Source: Nonomuraea turkmeniaca
GTDB taxonomy: Bacteria; Actinomycetota; Actinomycetes; Streptosporangiales; Streptosporangiaceae
Assembly (NCBI RefSeq): GCF_005889735.1
Contig: NZ_VCKY01000067.1
Span: 1-44,327 of the forward strand
Length of the DNA: 44,327 nt
Reading direction: 5' to 3'
The translations under genes were made by a program, and so were the position numbers. Shown piece after piece: positions 39,324 to 44,327 of the stretch. Numbering within the stretch: position 1 is the first letter of the stretch; every line of letters begins with the position of its first letter. The notes under the pieces were generated by a model. That model saw only the letters and a program-made list of their open reading frames with translations, was not told the origin of the DNA and searched no databases.

Positions 39324-39935
39324 ATGTATCTTCTGGCGTTCGCGGGCGCGTGCGTCCTGGTGGCCATGGTGCCCGGGGTGAGCACGGCCATCATCCTGCG
39401 TCAGACCCTGCGGGCCGGCCGCGGCAGCGGCATGGCGGCCACGCTGGGCAACGAGACGGGGATCTTGCTGTGGGGCCTGGCGGCCGCGTTCGGGTTGTCG
39501 GCGCTGCTGGTGGCCTCCCAGCTGGCCTACGACGTGATGCGCGTGGCCGGCGCCGTGGTGCTGGTCGTGATGGGCGCGCAGGCGTTGTGGCAGGCCCGTA
39601 AGGGTGCCCCGGCTCCCGAGGTGGCGACGGCGCCGGGGTGGCGCGGGGCCTACCTGGCGGGGGTCGGGACATGCCTGGCCAATCCGAAGGCGGCGGTGTT
39701 CGCGATGTCGTTCCTGCCGCAGTTCGTCCCGCCCGGCCAGAACGTGCCGGTCACGCTGGTGACGCTGGCCGTGGTGTGGGTGCTGATCGACCTGCTGTGG
39801 TACGGGCTGCTCATCTGGGCGGTCGCCAAGGCCAAGGACTGGCTGGGCCGCCCGGCGGTGCGGCGCCGGCTGGAGCAGATCTCCGGCGTGGTGCTGATCG
39901 GGCTGGGTGTGCGGCTGGTGGTCGAATCCAGGTGA
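39324..39935 (+). CDS. LysE/RhtB-family exporter
   Basis: This 203-residue, six-helix amino-acid exporter opens LLAFAGACVLVAMVPGVSTA, then IILRQTLRAGRGSGMAATLG, the PGP-type motif region of the family (here PGVST). GTCLANPKAAVFAMSFLPQF is the conserved mid-protein block, and RRRLEQISGVVLIGLGVRLV closes it. It exports amino acids, homoserine lactones or related solutes; the substrate is unspecified. It lies 43 bases downstream of the WYL regulator on the same strand. Confidence 0.92.
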   Translation: MYLLAFAGACVLVAMVPGVSTAIILRQTLRAGRGSGMAATLGNETGILLWGLAAAFGLSALLVASQLAYDVMRVAGAVVLVVMGAQALWQARKGAPAPEVATAPGWRGAYLAGVGTCLANPKAAVFAMSFLPQFVPPGQNVPVTLVTLAVVWVLIDLLWYGLLIWAVAKAKDWLGRPAVRRRLEQISGVVLIGLGVRLVVESR

Positions 39936-39957
39936 CGATCCGGATTACCGTGGGGGC

Positions 39958-40170
39958 ATGACGAACGACCTGGCCACCCTGATGCGACAGGCGCAGGACG
40001 ACGATCCGCTGCTGGCGCTGCACGCCACGACCGCGCTGCGCCGCGAGATCGAGCGCCTGGAGGCGGTCCAGGTGCGGCGGGCCCGCGTGGCGGGGCTGGC
40101 CTGGGCGCAGATCGCCGACGCGGTCGGCGTGAGCAAGCAGGCCGTGCACAAGAAGTACGGCCGCCGCTAG
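39958..40170 (+). CDS. small helix-turn-helix protein
   Basis: This 70-residue protein has a coiled N-terminal half (LLALHATTALRREIERLEAV) and a clear HTH at the end: RVAGLAWAQIADAVGVSKQA, then VHKKYGRR. Such small proteins are common in actinomycetes and look like DNA-binding accessory factors. It starts at ATG 39958 after a G-rich stretch, 22 bases behind the LysE gene. Its stop codon overlaps that of the convergent SRPBCC gene on the opposite strand. Target unknown. Confidence 0.85.
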   Translation: MTNDLATLMRQAQDDDPLLALHATTALRREIERLEAVQVRRARVAGLAWAQIADAVGVSKQAVHKKYGRR

Positions 40171-40589
40171 GCCTTCCACTGGTCGGCGTACCAGCGCAGG
40201 GCGATGTTCCAGGACAGGCCGCGCCGGATGCGGTCGGCCACGTCGGAGGGCAGTGTGTCCAGGCCGCGGTGTTCGAGCACGACCTCGGTGCCGCCGTCGA
40301 CCGGGCTGAAGGCCACCTCGATCTCCATCCGGCCGGTCTTGTTGATCAGGTCGGCCCAGACGAGGCGGTGCGGCGGCTCCCAGGCGACGATCTTGCCGGT
40401 GTCGACGTGGCCGCCGTCGGACCACAGCTCGCGCAGGCAGCCGTCCTCGAACCGGATGCCGACGGCGCGGGCGGGGTCGATCCAGCTGTAGCGGCCGCGC
40501 ACGTACCAGCGGTCGATCTCGTCGGTGAAGATCTGGAACGCGGTCGCCGGGTCGACCGGGACGGTGACGCTGGCCTGGACCGCGTTCAC
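40167..40589 (-). CDS. SRPBCC/AHSA1-like domain protein
   Basis: This 140-residue protein of the START/Bet v1-like fold begins VNAVQASVTVPVDPATAFQI, then FTDEIDRWYV, with the mid motif IVAWEPPHRLVWAD and late TEVVLEHRGLDTLP. The fold binds hydrophobic ligands. GTG 40589 overlaps the ArsR stop as GTGA, so the pair is translationally coupled. ArsR-AHSA1 gene pairs are very common in actinobacteria, and the ligand is generally unknown. Confidence 0.9.
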   Translation of the reverse strand: MNAVQASVTVPVDPATAFQIFTDEIDRWYVRGRYSWIDPARAVGIRFEDGCLRELWSDGGHVDTGKIVAWEPPHRLVWADLINKTGRMEIEVAFSPVDGGTEVVLEHRGLDTLPSDVADRIRRGLSWNIALRWYADQWKA

Positions 40590-40921
40590 GTGGGGTCCTT
40601 GCGCGTGCGCTCGACGTGGTCCTTGAACGAGCCCAGTTGCTCGGTCCAGAACGCCTGCACCTGGTCCAGCCATGCCTGCAGCGCCGTGAACGGCTCCTGG
40701 CGCAACGTGTAGAGGCGCAGCCGGGCGTCCGCTCCGCCGCTCTCGGCCTGGACGAGCCCGCCGGCCCGCAGCACGCGCAGGTGCCTGCTGAGGGCGGGCG
40801 GGCTCATCCGCACGGCCTGGGCCAGCTCGCCGGCTGGGCGCGGGCCCTCGCGCAGCACGTCGATCACCTTGCGCCGGGTCGGGTCGGCGAGCGCCGCCAG
40901 CGTGGCGTCGAGCTCCGCCAC
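40586..40921 (-). CDS. ArsR-family transcriptional regulator
   Basis: This 111-residue winged-HTH repressor has the family opening LDATLAALADPTRRKVIDVL, the recognition region VRMSPPALSRHLRVLRAGGL and YTLRQEPFTALQAWLDQV. The usual metal-binding CxC of ArsR/SmtB is absent, as in the AHSA1-linked subgroup that senses other signals. The start is GTG 40921, with no RBS. On the minus strand TAACGT (40934-40929) ends 8 bases before it, so it may be leaderless. An inverted repeat lies directly in front and probably mediates autoregulation. Confidence 0.92.
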   Translation of the reverse strand: MAELDATLAALADPTRRKVIDVLREGPRPAGELAQAVRMSPPALSRHLRVLRAGGLVQAESGGADARLRLYTLRQEPFTALQAWLDQVQAFWTEQLGSFKDHVERTRKDPT

Positions 40922-40924
40922 ATC

Positions 40925-40942
40925 ATTAACGTTACTGTTAAT
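40925..40942. promoter_or_regulatory. ArsR operator candidate
   Basis: ATTAAC (40925-40930) and GTTAAT (40937-40942) form a perfect inverted repeat with spacer GTTACT. It lies in the divergent region between the ArsR and VOC genes, and a further TTAACGAT half-site lies at about 40974-40981. It probably controls both directions. Confidence 0.55.
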
Positions 40943-41007
40943 ATTTGCCTGCTTCCGTTAGGCTGTCGATGTTTAACGATAGCGGCAATTATTGCGGAGG
41001 ACCGTAC

Positions 41008-41349
41008 ATGAGTGTCCAGCTCGGCTACTACACCCTGTCCGTCGCGGACCTGGACCGGGCGGCCGCCTTCTACGGGACGTTGTTCGGCTGGGAGTTCAGC
41101 CGCGAGCACGAGACGCACCTGCACGTCACCAACACGGCCGTGCCGATGGGCTTGGTCTCCGCCGGGCCGTCCGCGCAGCCGAACCTGTACTACCACGTGA
41201 GCGACATCGACGCGGCCGTCGAGCAGGTGCGCAAGCTGGGCGGCAGCACCGGCGAGGTGTTCGACAGCACGTCGGGCCGCGGTTGCACCTGCACCGACGA
41301 CCAGGGCACACAGATCAGCATCTGGCAGCCCACCCCCGGCTTCGGGTAG
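41008..41349 (+). CDS. VOC (glyoxalase/bleomycin resistance) family protein
   Basis: This 113-residue protein has two short beta-alpha-beta-beta-beta units, typical of the vicinal oxygen chelate fold: LGYYTLSVADLDRAAAFYGT, FGWEFSREHETHLHV, then NLYYHVSDIDAAVEQVRKLG and TCTDDQGTQISIWQP. ATG 41008 has GGAGG at 40996-41000; the frame is open to 40945, but that start has no RBS. It is divergent from the ArsR-SRPBCC pair, which probably co-regulates it. Enzyme activity cannot be assigned. Confidence 0.9.
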   Translation: MSVQLGYYTLSVADLDRAAAFYGTLFGWEFSREHETHLHVTNTAVPMGLVSAGPSAQPNLYYHVSDIDAAVEQVRKLGGSTGEVFDSTSGRGCTCTDDQGTQISIWQPTPGFG

Positions 41350-41402
41350 CGGGCTCGGCCGGGGGCCTTGCCGGCGCCTGCCGGGCCCGCCGCCGCACCT
41401 GA

Positions 41403-41434
41403 CGTGGCGTGACCGGAGTGCCGATCACGCCACG
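41403..41434. terminator. hairpin between convergent VOC and cupin genes
   Basis: A perfect 10-base stem, CGTGGCGTGA (41403-41412) with TCACGCCACG (41425-41434), has a 12-base loop and no T-run. Confidence 0.65.
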
Positions 41435-41456
41435 CGGACCACCTGGGGCCGGTGGG

Positions 41457-41822
41457 CTAGCCGCTGGTCGGCGGCTTGGCGTACTCCGTGGCGCCGCCCG
41501 CGAAGTCGTAGACGACGCACTGCTCGTCGCCCACCACCCAGGCGTCGTGCCCCGGCCGGCAGACGAACACGTCTCCCGGGCCGACCTCGGCTTCGGTGCC
41601 GTCGTTCATCCGAAGGCGCAGCCGTCCCTGGGCCACGAACCCGTTGTGGTGGACCTCGCAGGAATCCGTGCCGACGATCGGTCTGACCGATTCCGACCAG
41701 CGCCAGCCGGGGTCGAACGTGGCCACGCCGAAGCTGAGCCCGCTGAGGTTGCACACCTCCAGGTGGCCCCGCGGGAAGTCGCGGCGTTCGTCCGGCTTGT
41801 CGATGCTCTTGACCTCGATCAT
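41457..41822 (-). CDS. cupin-domain protein
   Basis: This 121-residue single cupin shows the two cupin motifs in degenerate form: EVHHNGFVAQGRLRLRMNDG and VGPGDVFVCRPGHDAWVVGD, with His residues that could bind a metal. ATG 41822 follows GGGGGAC on the minus strand. The segment LSFGVATFDPGWRWSESVRP is typical of small cupins annotated as regulators or isomerase-like proteins. It is a single gene with no functional partner nearby. Confidence 0.88.
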   Translation of the reverse strand: MIEVKSIDKPDERRDFPRGHLEVCNLSGLSFGVATFDPGWRWSESVRPIVGTDSCEVHHNGFVAQGRLRLRMNDGTEAEVGPGDVFVCRPGHDAWVVGDEQCVVYDFAGGATEYAKPPTSG

Positions 41823-41895
41823 GACGTCCCCCTTCCGTCAGATCCAGTCTTCCACCGGGCATCGGCCGCTACAAGGAGCTGACCTGCGCAACTCC

Positions 41896-42444
41896 CTACG
41901 CGGGAGGGTGTTCGACCCGGTAGGCGGACTGGACGACACCCGCGCCGAACACCTCGGTCGACACGTGCGTGAGCGGCACGTCGCCGCCGAGTTCGCCGAA
42001 CAGCGGCACCCCGGTCCCGATCAGCACGGGCACCGTCGTGATGACGACCTGGTCGATCATCCCGGCGCGCAGGAAAGCGCGGATGACCTGGCCGCCGTCG
42101 ACGTAGACGCTCTTGGTGCCGCGTTCGGCCAGGCCGCGGACGAGCCCGTCGAGGTCGCGGAAGACGGTGACGCGCGGATCGGCGCCGGGCTCCAGCGTGC
42201 TGCTGAGCACGGCGACGTACCTGCCCTCGTGCGGCCACGGGTCGAAGGAGAGCCCGGCCTCGTAGGTGCCGCGGCCCGTGACGACGGCGTCGATGCCGTC
42301 GATGAACTCCTGATAGCCCAGATCGCCGCCGGCCGCCTCGCCCCGGCTGGTGAGCCACCCGAGGTCGCCGTCCTGACGGGCGATGAACCCGTCGAGGCTC
42401 GTGCCGATGAACACCGAGCACGTGAACGGGCGATCGGAAGCCAT
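41896..42444 (-). CDS. dihydrofolate reductase family protein (second copy of the RibD-type fold)
   Basis: This 182-residue protein starts MASDRPFTCSVFIGTSLDGF, then IARQDGDLGWL, and continues with VVTGRGTYEAGLSFDPWP and SVYVDGGQVIRAFLRAGMID, the NADPH-binding and helix signatures of the RibD C-terminal/DHFR family. ATG 42444 has GGGAGGG upstream; the frame extends to 42522 only over the operator. It differs clearly from the protein at 2806-3432 and is not a recent duplicate. The substrate is unknown; control through the GTAAACG palindrome just upstream is likely. Confidence 0.9.
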   Translation of the reverse strand: MASDRPFTCSVFIGTSLDGFIARQDGDLGWLTSRGEAAGGDLGYQEFIDGIDAVVTGRGTYEAGLSFDPWPHEGRYVAVLSSTLEPGADPRVTVFRDLDGLVRGLAERGTKSVYVDGGQVIRAFLRAGMIDQVVITTVPVLIGTGVPLFGELGGDVPLTHVSTEVFGAGVVQSAYRVEHPPA

Positions 42445-42460
42445 GCATGCCCTCCCATTA

Positions 42461-42480
42461 GTAAACGTCGATTCGTTTAC
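42461..42480. promoter_or_regulatory. TetR-like palindrome in the divergent spacer
   Basis: GTAAACG (42461-42467) and CGTTTAC (42474-42480) are perfect inverted repeats with a six-base spacer. A further half-site-like TTGTAAACC follows at about 42505-42513. No repressor gene is adjacent. Confidence 0.6.
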
Positions 42481-42564
42481 AAACCTAGCGAGGGCCGGCC
42501 GGATTTGTAAACCGGGATTCACAAACGGCTTGATCTGTCGGTGGCGGAGGCCATGATGGGGGTC

Positions 42565-43035
42565 ATGGCTTCATGGCAGGAGTTCGAGCGGCAGGCGCCG
42601 GAGCTGGCGGCCGTGGCGCGGCGGCTGATGGACGGCTACCGGCACAAGGTGCTGGCGACGCTGCGCAAGGACGGATCGCCGCGGGTCAGCGGCATCGAGA
42701 CGAGCTTCAGGGACGGCGAGTTGTGGACGGGGTCGATGGCGGGCGCGGTCAAGGCGGCCGACCTGCGACGGGATCCGCGGATGGCGCTGCAGGTCACCTC
42801 CCGCGCGCCGGAGGGTGCCGATCCGTCGGGGTGGGAGGGCGACCTGAAGCTGGCCGGGCGGGCGGTGGAGATCACCGACGCGGACGTGCTGGCGTCGTTC
42901 GAGATGCCGGGCACGGATTCGCACCTGTTCCGGGTCGAGCTGACGGAGGTGGTGTGGACCCGGGTCGAGGGCAACGAGATCGTCATGGACGCCTGGCGCG
43001 AGGGGGTGGGGGCCCGCCAGTTCCGCCGCGAGTGA
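42565..43035 (+). CDS. pyridoxamine 5'-phosphate oxidase-like (split-barrel flavin fold) protein
   Basis: This 156-residue split-barrel protein begins MASWQEFERQAPELAAVARR. The core reads HKVLATLRKDGSPRVSGIET, LWTGSMAGAVKAADLRRDPR and DSHLFRVELTEVVWTRVEGN, as in the PPOX class that binds FMN, F420 or heme. ATG 42565 matches family N-termini; GTG 42541 in frame would add eight residues. It is divergent from the DHFR-family gene and may share its operator. The cofactor cannot be decided by eye. Confidence 0.88.
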   Translation: MASWQEFERQAPELAAVARRLMDGYRHKVLATLRKDGSPRVSGIETSFRDGELWTGSMAGAVKAADLRRDPRMALQVTSRAPEGADPSGWEGDLKLAGRAVEITDADVLASFEMPGTDSHLFRVELTEVVWTRVEGNEIVMDAWREGVGARQFRRE

Positions 43036-43053
43036 TCTACAACGTAAAGGCGG

Positions 43054-43815
43054 TCAGTGGACGGAGAAGCCGCCGTCGACGAAGAGCATCTGGCCGGTGA
43101 CGAATCCGCAGGCGTCGCCGGCGAGGAACACCGCCGCGCCCGCGAAGTCCTGGGGGAGGCCGTTGCGGTCGGCCATGTGGCGGGCGGCGAGTGCTTCGAC
43201 GCGGCCCGGGATGGCCTGGGCGGGCTCGGTCAGCGGGGTCAGCACGAAGCCGGGGATGATCGTGTTGACGCACACGCCGCTCGTCGACCACGCCTCGGCC
43301 TGGGAGCGGGTCAGCCCGGCGATGCCGGCCTTGGCGGCGCCGTACGCTCCGCTGTCGCCGAAGGCGCTGATGGACTGCTGGGAGCCGACGTTGATGATGC
43401 GGCCCCAGCCGCGGGCGGCCATCGCGGGCCCGAAGTGCTGGCCGAGCAGGTAGGGGGCGGTGAGGTTGACGGCGATGGTGCGCTCGTAGTCGTCGGCGGT
43501 GAGCTCGGCCATCGGCTTGCGGATGTTGTTGCCGGCGTCGTTGACCAGGATGTCGATGTCGCCGGCGGTGTCGCAGACGTGCTGGACGTCGTCACGCGCG
43601 CCGAGGTCGGCGCTGATGCGGGTGGCGGTGACGCCGTGCTCGCGCAGCCGCTCGACGGCCTGGTCGAGCTGGTGCGGTCTGCGGGCGACCAGCACGACCT
43701 CGGCGCCTGCGCGGCCGATCGCCTCGGCCATGGCGTAGCCGATGCCGGAGCTGCCGCCGGTGACGAGGGCGCGGCGGCCGTGGAGGGAGAACAGCTCCCG
43801 CAGGTAGTCAGACAC
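43054..43815 (-). CDS. SDR-family oxidoreductase (gluconate 5-dehydrogenase-like)
   Basis: This 253-residue short-chain dehydrogenase has the cofactor motif ALVTGGSSGIGYAMAEAIGR, DIDILVNDAGNNIRKPMAEL (the usual NNAG reads NDAG), the catalytic Ser in IINVGSQQSIS and YGAAKAGIAGLTRSQA with the YxxxK pair. It ends GFVTGQMLFVDGGFSVH. A basic residue after the glycine motif region (VARRPHQLDQ) suggests NADP(H). The start is GTG 43815; on the minus strand TAGCTT ends 9 bases upstream, so it may be leaderless. It is divergent from the LacI-type regulator, which probably controls it in sugar-acid metabolism (inference). Confidence 0.92.
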   Translation of the reverse strand: MSDYLRELFSLHGRRALVTGGSSGIGYAMAEAIGRAGAEVVLVARRPHQLDQAVERLREHGVTATRISADLGARDDVQHVCDTAGDIDILVNDAGNNIRKPMAELTADDYERTIAVNLTAPYLLGQHFGPAMAARGWGRIINVGSQQSISAFGDSGAYGAAKAGIAGLTRSQAEAWSTSGVCVNTIIPGFVLTPLTEPAQAIPGRVEALAARHMADRNGLPQDFAGAAVFLAGDACGFVTGQMLFVDGGFSVH

Positions 43816-43923
43816 GATCGGACAAGCTAGCACCCCGCCGTGGCCCGGCCGCGGTGGGGCGGCGTGTGCCGCGGGGCGGGCGGTCGCTCGTACAATCGGC
43901 ACGTCCGAGGGAGAGGCAGGAAG

Positions 43924-44327
43924 ATGGCCAGGCGCGAGCGGCCGCGGCGGGTGACGATCGCCGATGTGGCGCGCCACGCCGGGGTGTCGACGACGGCGGT
44001 GTCGAAGGTGCTGCGCAGCGCCTATGGGGTCAGTCCGGCCATGCGCGACCGGGTCAAGGCCGCGATCGACGAGCTCGGCTACCGGCCGCATGCGGCGGCG
44101 CGGGCCATGCGGGGGCGGACGTTCACGATCGGGGTGCTGCTGCCAGATCTGCGCAACCCGTTCTTCCCGGACATCTTGGATGGGTTGTCGGAGCAGCTGG
44201 ACGGCACCGACTATCAAGTGATCATGGTGCAGGGCGGCCCGGACGTCAAAGCGGAGACGCGGGCCATCGACGCGCTGGTGGACCGGCAGGTGGACGGCAC
44301 CCTCATGATCGCGCCGCGGGTGGGGCG
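43924..44327 (+). CDS. LacI-family transcriptional regulator (3' end beyond the window)
   Basis: The N-terminal LacI HTH and hinge are complete: VTIADVARHAGVSTTAVSKV and LRSAYGVSPAMRDRVKAAID, followed by ELGYRPHAAARAMRG. The periplasmic-binding-protein-like sensor domain then begins with FTIGVLLPDLRNPFFPDILD. About 134 of an expected 330-350 residues are inside the window. ATG 43924 is preceded by a purine-rich RBS (GGGAGAGGCAGGAAG). It is divergent from the SDR gene and probably represses it and further genes to the right. Confidence 0.95.
   Translation, partial: MARRERPRRVTIADVARHAGVSTTAVSKVLRSAYGVSPAMRDRVKAAIDELGYRPHAAARAMRGRTFTIGVLLPDLRNPFFPDILDGLSEQLDGTDYQVIMVQGGPDVKAETRAIDALVDRQVDGTLMIAPRVG

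Noticed and set aside
1..44327. Search for a CRISPR array, tRNA or rRNA genes, or a biosynthetic gene cluster
   Set aside because: No regularly spaced repeats, no tRNA-like cloverleaf with CCA-side stem, no rRNA-like stretch, and only one broken terpene synthase without accessory genes.

Overview
The window is very GC-rich chromosomal DNA from an actinomycete. The supporting signs are RbpA with a sigma-R type promoter, a separate Lnt/Ppm1 pair, a conservon-type GTPase (CvnD), HelR, ROK and LacI sugar regulators, an ABC sugar importer with no ATPase gene of its own, and an ECF42-type sigma factor with its DGPF (YciI) partner. The overall style suggests Streptosporangiales such as Nonomuraea, but that placement is inference. 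I see no rRNA, tRNA, CRISPR array, insertion sequence or prophage.

Layout. 0-2.8 kb: the end of a LuxR regulator, a frameshifted terpene synthase, an orphan CvnD GTPase and an Lrp regulator. 2.8-5.4 kb: a RibD/DHFR-like reductase, then an L-talarate/galactarate dehydratase translationally coupled to a FadR-type GntR regulator. 5.4-12.1 kb: a sugar-use operon on the minus strand (ROK regulator, lipoprotein binding protein, two permeases, GH4 glycosidase, BadF-type kinase) under a perfect 23-bp palindrome. 12.2-14.6 kb: HelR. 15.1-18.9 kb: the housekeeping block lnt-ppm1-fxsA facing rbpA. 19-22.4 kb: a membrane protein, an NTF2-like protein, an HxlR regulator and a UMF1-type MFS protein. 22.4-25.5 kb: a decayed stretch. 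25.6-31.4 kb: GDPD, SpoU methyltransferase, RsmC-like methyltransferase and a MoxR-DUF58-VWA operon, divergent from a degenerate-kinase membrane protein. 31.4-33.5 kb: a DUF2268 metalloprotease behind a MerR-type promoter, then fragments of a response regulator, a histidine kinase and a ClpP. 33.7-44.3 kb: an M20 peptidase preceded by a gene remnant, TauE/SafE, DeoR-MFS, WYL, LysE, ArsR-SRPBCC, VOC, cupin, a second DHFR-like protein, a flavin-fold protein, an SDR, and the start of a LacI regulator.

The most striking pattern is gene breakage. At about 22.92, 24.47, 32.46 and 33.05 kb, truncated genes abut one another or an intact neighbour. Near 22.5 kb lies a second, vestigial glycerophosphodiesterase 3' end, a direct repeat of the end of the intact gene at 25.6 kb, so the decayed stretch is bracketed by paralogous ends. 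Several accessory genes appear to be transcribed without a leader: a TANNNT hexamer ends 7-9 bases before the start codon, and operator-like palindromes overlap it.

The best candidates for something little described are a membrane-anchored pseudokinase N-lobe (30637-31407) that lacks the catalytic lysine and the whole C-lobe and sits back to back with the MoxR operon, and the adjacent metalloprotease with its MerR-type promoter. All assignments come from reading translations and motifs by eye; no database search was run.
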